A stretch of DNA of 15,344 nucleotides, from NCBI GenBank assembly GCA_016873525.1, contig VGXD01000015.1, positions 1 through 15,344 on the forward strand, in the 5' to 3' direction. The notes under the pieces were generated by a model that saw only the letters and a program-made list of their open reading frames with translations, ran no database searches and was not told where the DNA came from. Below, in pieces: positions 6,771 through 12,905 of the stretch (position 1 is its first letter; every line of letters begins with the position of its first letter). A program made the translations under genes and the position numbers. This DNA comes from Nitrospira sp. (GTDB lineage Bacteria > Nitrospirota > Nitrospiria > Nitrospirales > Nitrospiraceae).

Positions 6771-7271
6771 ATGAACCGTCGAGCCAAGACTAAAGAAATC
6801 ACTTTATCGCCATCCCACTTGCAAGCTATTGGTAAGGTTGCATCGGAGTGGGCTGCGCTAGAGTTTTCGTTTCAATGGGCAATGGTGAAAGTGTCGCAAG
6901 TGCCTTACGACAAAGTCGTTGCCTTTACTTCTCCCTTGTCAATGAACGGGTGGCTCGATATTTTGACAAATCTGATGCGCCTGCAAACACCGGACGCCGA
7001 TTTACCAAAACCGATCTCCACACTTTTTGAAAAAATAAGAGAAGCTCAGAAGAGTCGCAACGACATCGTTCATACTGTGTGGATAATACAGTTTCCCAAA
7101 GACTGGGGAAAAGATCGCTTATACGCAGCCGATAAATCATACGGAATCACTTTCCCGAAGAAAATGAAAAAACTCATAGGACATAAGGCATACACCGCTG
7201 CTGAAATACGTGCGATCGCAAGTGAAATACGTCAGCTGGCAGATCAATTTCGTGCTATCTTTTTACCCTAA
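6771..7271 (+). CDS. Small alpha-helical protein with HEPN-type Rx4H motif
   Basis: Hypothetical protein of 166 residues. It appears helical, with no signal peptide or membrane segment. The notable feature is SRNDIVHTVW with Arg96 and His101: the R(N)x3H spacing fits the Rx4-6H catalytic signature of HEPN ribonucleases, and it follows a helix (ISTLFEKIREAQK), as expected in that fold. The N-terminal half (IGKVASEWAALEFSFQWAM) would form an earlier helix of the bundle. HEPN membership is inferred from motif and helix pattern only. ATG 6771 is preferred to the adjacent TTG 6768; AGG at 6761-6763 is a weak ribosome binding site. The gene is visibly AT-rich with A/T-ending codons, unlike folK and dapL, which indicates acquisition. 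No MNT-type nucleotidyltransferase or other partner lies next to it; the only close toxin-like trace is the PIN remnant downstream. Confidence 0.7.
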   Translation: MNRRAKTKEITLSPSHLQAIGKVASEWAALEFSFQWAMVKVSQVPYDKVVAFTSPLSMNGWLDILTNLMRLQTPDADLPKPISTLFEKIREAQKSRNDIVHTVWIIQFPKDWGKDRLYAADKSYGITFPKKMKKLIGHKAYTAAEIRAIASEIRQLADQFRAIFLP

Positions 7272-7356
7272 TGCTAATACATGGCTTGATAAATGGCCGC
7301 AAGAAGGTCATATGGGAGGAGAGAAAAGAAAAATCGTTTCTTGACATGATGTTCTT

Positions 7357-7443
7357 CTCGGTTCGCGGGATGCTCGGCCACAGATAGGCGGAGATCAAAA
7401 CGTTGGTGTCAAAGACCGTGCACGCCCAACGATAATCCCTCAT
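7357..7443 (-). pseudogene. Remnant of a PIN-domain (VapC-like) toxin, N-terminal fragment
   Basis: Read from ATG 7443 on the minus strand, the frame gives MRDYRWACTVFDTNVLISAY and then LWPSIPR. FDTNVLIS with the first catalytic Asp (7408-7410) is the hallmark start of PIN-domain RNases, and the W-SIPR continuation fits the chromosomal PIN toxin group. Similarity ends at about 7363. The frame then runs through unrelated residues to a stop at 7255 without the remaining acidic residues a PIN nuclease needs (normally spread over about 130 residues). No antitoxin gene is visible upstream. It is therefore a truncated, inactive leftover of a toxin-antitoxin module. Confidence 0.65.
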
Positions 7444-7445
7444 CT

Positions 7446-7476
7446 GTCCGATCAAGAAGAAGCAGCCCGATCGGAC
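7446..7476. repeat. 8-bp inverted repeat before the PIN remnant
   Basis: GTCCGATC at 7446-7453 and GATCGGAC at 7469-7476 are perfect inverted copies with a 15-base spacer. They end three bases before the PIN fragment start codon on the minus strand, so they may be the remains of an operator or leader hairpin of the lost module. Confidence 0.5.
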
Positions 7477-7526
7477 TTCGCTGCACGCAAGTTTCTTTGC
7501 CCATTCCCTTCCAGCGAGGCAGGGAT

Positions 7527-7597
7527 AGGCGCGTTTACTTGCGCGCGTCCAGCGAGCACTTTCCGAAGTGCGCGATGCGCGAGCACAAAACGCGCCT
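7527..7597. repeat. 71-nt palindromic element downstream of dapL
   Basis: Outer arms AGGCGCGTTT (7527-7536) and AAACGCGCCT (7588-7597) are perfect ten-base inverted copies. At the centre GCACTT (7556-7561) pairs with AAGTGC (7566-7571) around a TCCG tetraloop, and GCG-rich stretches between can pair partly. The element lies 14 bases after the dapL stop. It has no T tract, so it is not a standard intrinsic terminator, but it could protect the dapL 3' end or be a dispersed palindromic unit. Confidence 0.6.
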
Positions 7598-7611
7598 GCC
7601 AAGCCTCACTC

Positions 7612-8787
7612 CTACCAGCCCGCTTTCTTGATCCGCTCCACCGCCTCAGCCAACCGTTCCTTCGTCGTGCACACCGTCATGCGGATGTAGCCTTCTCCCG
7701 GCGCCCCGAACCCATTGCCCGGCGTGGTCACGATCCCGGCCTTCTCCAACAAGTGCGCGGTGAACGAGGTGGACGTGTAACCCTTGGGCACCGTCACCCA
7801 GACATAGAAGGCCGCCGGAGGCGGGTCCACGTCCAGACCCAGCTTCTTGAGTCCCGGCACCAGGACATCCCGACGCTCCTGATACACCTTCCGCAGCGCG
7901 TCGGTGGCCGAGTCGTCCAGCTGAAGCGCCGCGATCCCTGCTTCTTGGATGGCCTGGAAGGTGCCGGAGTCCAGGTTGCTCTTGATCTTCAGCAGCCCAT
8001 TCAGGATCTGTCGATTCCCCACGGCAAACCCGATGCGCCAACCGGTCATGTTGTAGGTCTTGGAGAGAGAGTGGAACTCGATGCCGACCTCTTTTGCCCC
8101 CTCGACTTCCAGAAAACTGGCCGGACGCTGGCCGTCGTAGAAAATCTCCGAGTAGGCCGCATCGTGGCAGACGATGATCTGATGTTCCTGGGCGAAGGCC
8201 ACAACCTTCTTGAAGTAGTCACGACTCATGACGACCGACGTAGGATTGTTCGGCGAATTCAAAAACATCAGCTTGGCCTTGCGGGCGACCTCTTTAGGGA
8301 CCGCATTGAGGTCGGGAAGAAATCCGTTCTTCTTTTCCAACGGCATGAGATGGGACGTCCCGCCGGCAAAGCCGGTTCCCACAGGATAGACCGGGTAGCC
8401 TGGACTCGGGACCAGAACCACATCGCCGGGATTGATAAATGCCAGAGGAATATGGCCGATGCCTTCCTTGGATCCGATCAAGGTCAAGACTTCCGAGGCC
8501 GGGTCCAGCGTGACGCCAAACCGAAGCTTGTACCAGCCGGCCACGGCCTGGCGGAACGACAGCATCCCCTCGTAGGAGGGATATTGATGGTTCTTCGGGT
8601 CGGCGGCAGCCCGTGCCAACCGCTCGATGATCGGCGCAGGGGTCGGCAAGTCCGGGTCGCCGATGCCCAAGTTGATGATATCCACTCCACGGGCAATCGC
8701 CTTCTGTTTCATCTCGTCGATCGCCGCAAAGAGATAGGGCGGCAGGGTCTTGATCCGGTCGGCATACTCAATGGGAAATCCGGCCAT
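7612..8787 (-). CDS. dapL: LL-diaminopimelate aminotransferase
   Basis: PLP-dependent fold-type I aminotransferase that makes LL-diaminopimelate from tetrahydrodipicolinate and glutamate in one step, bypassing the succinyl route of lysine and peptidoglycan precursor synthesis. At 391 residues it has full family length. Visible features: NLGIGDPDLPTP (39-50), HQYPSYEG (67-74), LIGSKEGIGH (103-112) with the SKEGI phrase characteristic of DapL, SPNNPT (178-183), HDAAYSE (208-214) with PLP-binding Asp209 and Tyr212, SLSKTYNMTGWRIG (240-253) with the Schiff-base Lys243, and YIRMTV with the carboxylate-binding Arg369. ATG 8787 is preceded by AAAGGAG. Related alanine/aspartate aminotransferases of the same subfamily cannot be fully excluded without a tree, but the SKEGI motif and overall length favour DapL. 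Confidence 0.88.
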   Translation of the reverse strand: MAGFPIEYADRIKTLPPYLFAAIDEMKQKAIARGVDIINLGIGDPDLPTPAPIIERLARAAADPKNHQYPSYEGMLSFRQAVAGWYKLRFGVTLDPASEVLTLIGSKEGIGHIPLAFINPGDVVLVPSPGYPVYPVGTGFAGGTSHLMPLEKKNGFLPDLNAVPKEVARKAKLMFLNSPNNPTSVVMSRDYFKKVVAFAQEHQIIVCHDAAYSEIFYDGQRPASFLEVEGAKEVGIEFHSLSKTYNMTGWRIGFAVGNRQILNGLLKIKSNLDSGTFQAIQEAGIAALQLDDSATDALRKVYQERRDVLVPGLKKLGLDVDPPPAAFYVWVTVPKGYTSTSFTAHLLEKAGIVTTPGNGFGAPGEGYIRMTVCTTKERLAEAVERIKKAGW

Positions 8788-8816
8788 GCGAGCAGGCTCC
8801 TTTCATCAAAAAGAGA

Positions 8817-8914
8817 GTCGAAAAGTCGGCAAGTCTCAAAGTCGGCAAGTCTTTAGGGGCACGCTGTCCTTATCAACAAGACTTTTCGACTTTCAGACTT
8901 TTTAACTTTGAGAC
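8817..8914. repeat. Imperfect 36-bp inverted repeat of AAGTC units
   Basis: The left arm 8817-8852 contains two direct copies of AAAGTCGGCAAGTCT (8822-8836 and 8838-8852). The right arm 8879-8914 is its inverted relative, matching at 27 of 36 positions by eye, with a 26-base loop. It lies between dapL and fic, upstream of dapL in its transcription direction and downstream of fic. It could act as a long hairpin ending fic transcription or as a slippage-prone leader of dapL. Confidence 0.7.
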
Positions 8915-8959
8915 AAGGAGTATCTAGGTTACTTCAGATGCAGGCCGGCAATCAACGAT

Positions 8960-10147
8960 CTAACGAGGGCGGTTTGGCTTGGCCACGACCGGACGGAAAG
9001 CCAGCATGACTTCCTTTTTCGCTCTGTACTTATTGGCCACCTGTTCCACCAAGCCCTTGTCGACCAGCGCGTTTAGATCCCTGGTAAGGGTCTTTGATGT
9101 ACGAGTAGCGTAGGCGTTTGCCACCCGTGGGCGTTCTTCAAGCAATTTTTGAACGGGTACCAGTTGATCGTAAGAAGATATTGCGATCACCAAGTTATAT
9201 CGTCTCGCATTCACCACCGATGAGTGACCTTCAAGCTGCTCATGAACATAGTTTTCCCACGCAATCTGCCACTGTTGTTTATGGATGAAGTCAATCTGCG
9301 AGCGCAGGCCGTCCACAAAGCCCTGCAGCGCATAAGTCAGAAATGGAATTACATCGCCTCCGGACTTGCTCGATGTGTCTAACTGGCGATAGTACTCAGA
9401 GCGAGTTTGGTTATAGTGATTGCTGAGCAAGTGCGCTGCCGAGCTGGGCACACCCGATGAGACGAGAATAAGAAGCTCGACCAGTCGAGCCGTTCGACCA
9501 TTTCCATCACCAAACGGGTGAATCCAGGCCAGGTAAAGATGCGCTAGTATTGCCTTGATTATGGCGAAGACAAGATCAAGCTGAGGTTTACCATCAGGTA
9601 CGCTAAAGGTCGACCCGCTGAGCCAAGCACAGAGACGCTCCAACAAGTACTCGCAGTCCTCAGAGGGAGCCGCTCTGTACCGACCTACACCGACGGAACC
9701 TTTTCGTATTTCGCCAGGGATTATGCCCTCGTCAAGTTTGAGCTTATCTAGAACCCGGTGGTTAAAATTTTTGACGGTTTCAATGTTCAACGCGGGCGGA
9801 TTTCCTCCCTTGATATCTTGCAGTATGAAATTGCACGCACTAATGATGTTCTCCGTTTCCTGCCCCAAATATTCCCTCGAGGGAGGTAATCGCAGCTTTC
9901 CTTCTATCTGCTTGAGAACTTCTTCTTCGGTTAGCGTATTCCCTTCAATAGCAGTCGTGGCCAGTACGCCCTTGGCCAGATATATCTCGTGAAGCTGTTT
10001 AGCAGCATCGGGCGCAAGAATGACATTGGCTAGATGCTCACATTTTGATTTTGCCTCTCCTAGCAGCATCCAGAGCGTTTGGGTCCTGCAAGTTAGGTCA
10101 AGCGAAAATGTGATCCAAGGATGAGATTTTATATATGTCCTTGACAT
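8960..10147 (-). CDS. Fic family protein with N-terminal inhibitory helix and C-terminal winged helix
   Basis: Fic enzymes usually transfer AMP from ATP to a hydroxyl of a target protein. In this 395-residue protein the complete active-site motif HPFGDGNGRTAR is at 210-221 with catalytic His210. TTAIEG at 64-69 fits the [S/T]xxxE[G/N] inhibitory helix with Glu68, so it is a class II Fic, autoinhibited in cis. The N-terminal block before the Fic core is normal for the DUF4172-like/Fic_N group. Residues about 310-375 look like a winged helix-turn-helix (KTLTRDLNALVDKGLVEQV), suggesting DNA binding or autoregulation. ATG 10147 has AGGA close upstream. GC content is lower and codon use more relaxed than in the neighbours, and the upstream region is very AT-rich: signs of horizontal acquisition. 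No separate FicA antitoxin is present, in keeping with built-in inhibition. Confidence 0.92.
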   Translation of the reverse strand: MSRTYIKSHPWITFSLDLTCRTQTLWMLLGEAKSKCEHLANVILAPDAAKQLHEIYLAKGVLATTAIEGNTLTEEEVLKQIEGKLRLPPSREYLGQETENIISACNFILQDIKGGNPPALNIETVKNFNHRVLDKLKLDEGIIPGEIRKGSVGVGRYRAAPSEDCEYLLERLCAWLSGSTFSVPDGKPQLDLVFAIIKAILAHLYLAWIHPFGDGNGRTARLVELLILVSSGVPSSAAHLLSNHYNQTRSEYYRQLDTSSKSGGDVIPFLTYALQGFVDGLRSQIDFIHKQQWQIAWENYVHEQLEGHSSVVNARRYNLVIAISSYDQLVPVQKLLEERPRVANAYATRTSKTLTRDLNALVDKGLVEQVANKYRAKKEVMLAFRPVVAKPNRPR

Positions 10148-10158
10148 TGTCCTATTTT

Positions 10159-10172
10159 ATGTCCATGAACAT
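10159..10172. promoter_or_regulatory. Near-palindrome before fic, possible operator
   Basis: The 14 bases ATGTCCATGAACAT equal their own reverse complement at 12 of 14 positions and lie 11 bases upstream of the fic start. The Fic protein carries its own winged helix, so autoregulation is conceivable. Low confidence; the region is AT-rich and short palindromes occur by chance. Confidence 0.25.
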
Positions 10173-10221
10173 TTATTATTTATCAATGACTTATTAATTA
10201 TTTGACATTATGCGTGTCCGC

Positions 10222-10247
10222 TTTTTTTAAAAATATCACGTCTCGTG
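10222..10247 (-). terminator. Weak terminator candidate after the amidotransferase operon
   Basis: On the minus strand CACG-AGA-CGTG (10237-10247) is followed by ATATTTTT. The stem is only four base pairs, so this is a marginal intrinsic terminator for the operon ending at 10290. Confidence 0.25.
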
Positions 10248-10289
10248 CTCGGTTTCAAGCCTGACCCGATATGGAATGAGCCAAGAAAC

Positions 10290-10961
10290 TTAAGATGCTA
10301 AGGAGTTAATCAAATGCTCCGTGAGCAAATGCAGGCGCGGTAAGTGGGGCAGGGCTTGAGCGATGAGAGCCGCCTCGTTCGTCTTGGCCCTGGCAACGTC
10401 GCCGGGACATTCGCGGCACAGAACCTCGATACCGGCCTGTTCCATTTCAGGATGAAACAGCAACCCGTAGGCTTTGGGGCCATAGCGGAAGGCCTGGATA
10501 CAGACATCGTTCGCCGCAAGAGGCACAGCGCCAGGCGGAAGGTCAAAGACTTCCCCGTGCCATTCGAAGACCGCCCAAGGTTCCGGGACGGTCTTGAACA
10601 CTTGGTCCTGTCGCCCCTCCACGGTCGGAACAACCGGCGTTATCCCCAATTCCAGTTTGGGCCCAGGCCTGACCTTGCCGCCGAGGGCCTTTGCCAAGAG
10701 CTGACTGCCCAGACAGATACCGACGTAAGGGATGCCGGATTCCACGGCCTTCTTGATGAACGCCAGCTCGGCTCGAATCCAGGCATCGGGATCATTGACC
10801 GACATCGGTCCGCCCATAACGAGCAGGAAATCCCCGGCATCATCGGGCAGCCCCGACTCAGGGACGAGGTACCGTTCCAGCCGATAGTCTCGCTGCTCCA
10901 AGAAACGGGCGAAGACGCCTGGCCCTTCAAAGGCCACGTGTTGCAGACAGACCGCACGCAT
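10290..10961 (-). CDS. Class I glutamine amidotransferase-like protein
   Basis: Stand-alone GATase1-fold protein of 223 residues resembling GMP-synthase-type amidotransferase domains. The full triad is visible: Cys83 in GICLGSQLLAKALGG (81-95), His170 and Glu172 in LLFHPEME (167-174). The oxyanion strand MGGPMSVND (49-57) precedes it. Such proteins hydrolyse glutamine or gamma-glutamyl compounds; the real substrate and any ammonia acceptor are unknown, since no synthase domain lies nearby. The start is supported by AAGGAG before ATG 10961. It is the last gene of an apparent four-gene minus-strand operon, 24 bases after the quinone oxidoreductase stop. A gamma-glutamyl-compound hydrolase working beside detoxification genes is a possible but unproven reading. 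Confidence 0.88.
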   Translation of the reverse strand: MRAVCLQHVAFEGPGVFARFLEQRDYRLERYLVPESGLPDDAGDFLLVMGGPMSVNDPDAWIRAELAFIKKAVESGIPYVGICLGSQLLAKALGGKVRPGPKLELGITPVVPTVEGRQDQVFKTVPEPWAVFEWHGEVFDLPPGAVPLAANDVCIQAFRYGPKAYGLLFHPEMEQAGIEVLCRECPGDVARAKTNEAALIAQALPHLPRLHLLTEHLINSLAS

Positions 10962-10985
10962 TCGCCGCTCCTTTTTCAGCAGCCG

Positions 10986-11945
10986 CTAAGGGATCAGGAC
11001 GATCTTGCCGTACGCCCCAGCTTTCATCACCGCCTTATGAGCTTGCGGGGCCTCAGCCAGGGGGAACTCCCGGCCTACGACAGGCCGCAAGGTGCCGTTT
11101 TCCAATCCTGCCACCAAGGCCGCGTGGATGCTGGCTACATCCTGCTCCGACGCGTTGAAGAGCGTCATGCCGAGGATGGCTGCGTCCCTGGCCATGGCCT
11201 CGCGTGGGTTGACCTCCACCGTCCCTCGGCTCCCGATCACGACCACGCGGCCTCCCTTGGCTAGGACCGTCAGGTCCTTCCCCAGGTTCACATTGGCCAA
11301 CATCTCCAAGATCACGTCCACCCCTCGCCCTTCCGTCAGAGCCATTGACTGATCGAGGTAGCCAGGCGTCCGATGGTCCAACACATGATGGGCGCCCTGT
11401 TCTTTGACGAGGGCTTGTCTTCGTTCCGTGCCCGCCGTGCCGATCACGGTGAGGCCAGCCGCCCTGGCGATCTGGACGGAAGCGATCCCCACTCCGCCGC
11501 TGGCCCCATGAACCAAGAGAGCGTCTCCCGCTTTGGCATGGGCCCGATGAAAGAGCGCCCGATAGGCGGTCGCATAGGGCACGTTGACCCCGGCCCCCTG
11601 GGCGAAGGAGACCGAAGCAGGCAACCGATGCACCTGATCGAGAGCGCAGAGAGCCAGCTCCGCGTAGGCACCGGTGATCGTGCCGGACGTATAGACCCGG
11701 TCTCCGACAGCAAGGCCTCGGACTCCCGTCCCCAGAGCCTCCACGATTCCCGCCGCATCCATCCCCGGCGTGTAGGGGAGAGGCGGCTTCGTATAGACAC
11801 CGGCTCTGATGTAGGTATCCACCGGATTCACCCCGGCTGCCTTGATCCTCACCAGGACTTGTCCGGGACCAGGTTGCGGGTCCGGTACAGTCTCTCCCCG
11901 CATGACCTCCGGCTCACCGAACTGATGAACTCTGATCGCCCTCAT
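10986..11945 (-). CDS. Zinc-independent NADPH:quinone oxidoreductase (MDR family)
   Basis: Medium-chain dehydrogenase/reductase of the zeta-crystallin/QOR type, expected to reduce quinones or related enones with NADPH in the cytoplasm. At 319 residues it has family length. Features: a GroES-like N-terminal half with GVNPVDTYIR (38-47) and YTPGMDAAGIV (58-68), the Rossmann motif HGASGGVG (146-153), GTAGTERR (169-176) at the cofactor phosphate position and the C-terminal AHKAVMKAGAYGKIVL typical of QOR. The cysteine and histidine zinc ligands of alcohol dehydrogenases are absent. ATG 11945 has GAGGAGA six bases upstream. It sits 36 bases after the VOC1 gene and 24 before the amidotransferase, so it is an operon member. 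The chemical substrate cannot be read from sequence. Confidence 0.92.
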   Translation of the reverse strand: MRAIRVHQFGEPEVMRGETVPDPQPGPGQVLVRIKAAGVNPVDTYIRAGVYTKPPLPYTPGMDAAGIVEALGTGVRGLAVGDRVYTSGTITGAYAELALCALDQVHRLPASVSFAQGAGVNVPYATAYRALFHRAHAKAGDALLVHGASGGVGIASVQIARAAGLTVIGTAGTERRQALVKEQGAHHVLDHRTPGYLDQSMALTEGRGVDVILEMLANVNLGKDLTVLAKGGRVVVIGSRGTVEVNPREAMARDAAILGMTLFNASEQDVASIHAALVAGLENGTLRPVVGREFPLAEAPQAHKAVMKAGAYGKIVLIP

Positions 11946-11981
11946 GACGGTCTCCTCATTTCACGCCCTTTTGTAGCCCTG

Positions 11982-12428
11982 CTAAAGGCGCAGCGGCTTG
12001 ATCGGCGACAAGACCGCCGCCGGATTATTCTTCCAGAGCGACGCATCGGCATCCACGTAGAGTTCCACTTCATTGCCGTCCGGGTCTTGGAGATAGAGGC
12101 TCTGGCTCACGGTGTGATCGCTCATGCCGCTGATCGGAATGCCGGCCCGCTCCACCTCACGCTTGGCCTCCCGCAGCTCGTCCAGACTGTCTCCAACCTT
12201 GATCCCGATGTGGTATAGCCCCAACCGGCGACCAGGGGGCGGGGCCGGCGCCTCACCCACCTCGATCAAGAGCAGTTCATGGTGAGTCCGACCCGAGGTC
12301 AGCGCCGCCGCTGCGCCGCAAAAGATCCGCCCACTTTCCTGAAACCCCAGCAAGTCACGATAGAAAGCCAGCGACCGTTCCAGATTCCTCACGTAGAAGA
12401 CCACGTGGCCGAGGTAGTGAGCTTTCAT
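11982..12428 (-). CDS. VOC superfamily protein, extradiol-dioxygenase/glyoxalase type (VOC1)
   Basis: Single-unit vicinal-oxygen-chelate protein of 148 residues. Two beta-alpha-beta-beta-beta modules are visible: GHVVFYVRNLERSLAFYRDL (7-26) and the GLYHIGIKV (70-78) to DPDGNEVELYVD (115-126) half. His8, His73 and Glu122 occupy the 2-His-1-carboxylate metal positions of catechol-2,3-dioxygenase-like members, so an intact metal site is likely. ATG 12428 is chosen because the module starts seven residues later and only four bases separate it from the VOC2 stop; the open frame extends further upstream but through VOC2 coding sequence. Translation is probably coupled to VOC2. Functions in this superfamily range from ring cleavage to glyoxalase and drug resistance, so no reaction is assigned. 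Confidence 0.88.
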   Translation of the reverse strand: MKAHYLGHVVFYVRNLERSLAFYRDLLGFQESGRIFCGAAAALTSGRTHHELLLIEVGEAPAPPPGRRLGLYHIGIKVGDSLDELREAKREVERAGIPISGMSDHTVSQSLYLQDPDGNEVELYVDADASLWKNNPAAVLSPIKPLRL

Positions 12429-12432
12429 GGCC

Positions 12433-12843
12433 TCACCTGGTGAAGGCGACCCCGGCCTTCTGCACTTCTCGATAGGGAAGCAGCCAGACCAAGGATTCGT
12501 CATGGAGGTCTCCCACCTGGATGCGGTTGCCCCAGGGGTCCCGAAAATCGCATCGGAAGTCGGGGTGCAGTTTCAGTTTGTACTTCTTGGTAAGCTTTCT
12601 CCGCACCTCTTTAATCTGCGCCTCGTCGCGCACCATGAGACCGAAGTGCTTGACGCGATCCGGTTGGAGTGTTTCCACCTCAAAGATGGCGAGGAACTGA
12701 TGCTCGCCCAGTTTGCACCAGGCCGCTCCTTCGCCGCCGCGCAGCATCTTCAGGCCGAACACGTCCGAGTAGAACTTGACGGCCTTTTTGGCGTTGGTCA
12801 CCTCGATGACCACATGATTGACTCCATAGACCTGCACCGCCAT
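12433..12843 (-). CDS. VOC superfamily protein (VOC2)
   Basis: Second vicinal-oxygen-chelate protein, 136 residues, first gene of the operon. The modules are GVNHVVIEVTNAKKAVKFYS (7-26) and VKHFGLMV (64-71) to FRDPWGNRIQVGDL (100-113). His10 and His66 match two metal ligands, but the third position, Glu in most relatives, is Gln109. Metal affinity or chemistry may therefore differ; some VOC proteins do use Gln, or bind ligands without catalysis. Its sequence is clearly diverged from VOC1, so the pair is not a recent duplication. ATG 12843 has a strong AAAGGAGA seven bases upstream. The pirin terminator lies just before it, and I find no convincing promoter in the 60 intervening bases; expression may need read-through or a non-sigma70 promoter. 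Confidence 0.87.
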   Translation of the reverse strand: MAVQVYGVNHVVIEVTNAKKAVKFYSDVFGLKMLRGGEGAAWCKLGEHQFLAIFEVETLQPDRVKHFGLMVRDEAQIKEVRRKLTKKYKLKLHPDFRCDFRDPWGNRIQVGDLHDESLVWLLPYREVQKAGVAFTR

Positions 12844-12880
12844 GGTAGTTCTCCTTTGTTCTCTTAATCTCCCGCTCTAC

Positions 12881-12905
12881 AAAAGACCGGTCGGACCGGT
12901 CCTTT
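12881..12905 (-). terminator. Intrinsic terminator after pirin gene
   Basis: On the minus strand AAAGGACCGGT, loop CCG, ACCGGTCTTTT forms an 11-bp stem with one G-U pair and ends in TTTT. It starts in the pirin stop codon. The AAAG/CTTT flanks make it potentially bidirectional. Confidence 0.7.

Larger units (their letters stand above)
7272..7611. other. Intergenic stretch with decayed material
   Basis: 340 bases between the HEPN-like gene and the dapL stop. It holds a PIN-domain fragment (7357-7443, minus), an 8-bp inverted repeat right before that fragment (7446-7453 with 7469-7476) and a 71-nt palindromic element (7527-7597). I see no intact gene, RNA gene or clear intrinsic terminator in it. 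Confidence 0.7.

Noticed and set aside
7444..7602. Upstream part of the minus frame leading into the PIN remnant as a possible antitoxin or PIN N-terminus
   Set aside because: Its Arg/Ser/Cys-rich sequence overlaps the palindromic element and does not resemble a known antitoxin; the PIN motif fits a start at 7443.
7753..8856. Long open frame of 367 codons on the plus strand opposite dapL
   Set aside because: It is a GC-bias shadow of dapL, whose motifs are complete on the minus strand; the shadow is rich in Arg/His/Gly and shows no family motif.
8817..8914. AAGTC repeats as a CRISPR array
   Set aside because: Only two direct copies with a one-base gap and an inverted partner; no regular unique spacers and no cas genes.
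10344..11264. 306-codon plus-strand open frame opposite the amidotransferase and quinone reductase
   Set aside because: The minus-strand genes have complete catalytic motifs; the antisense frame has none.
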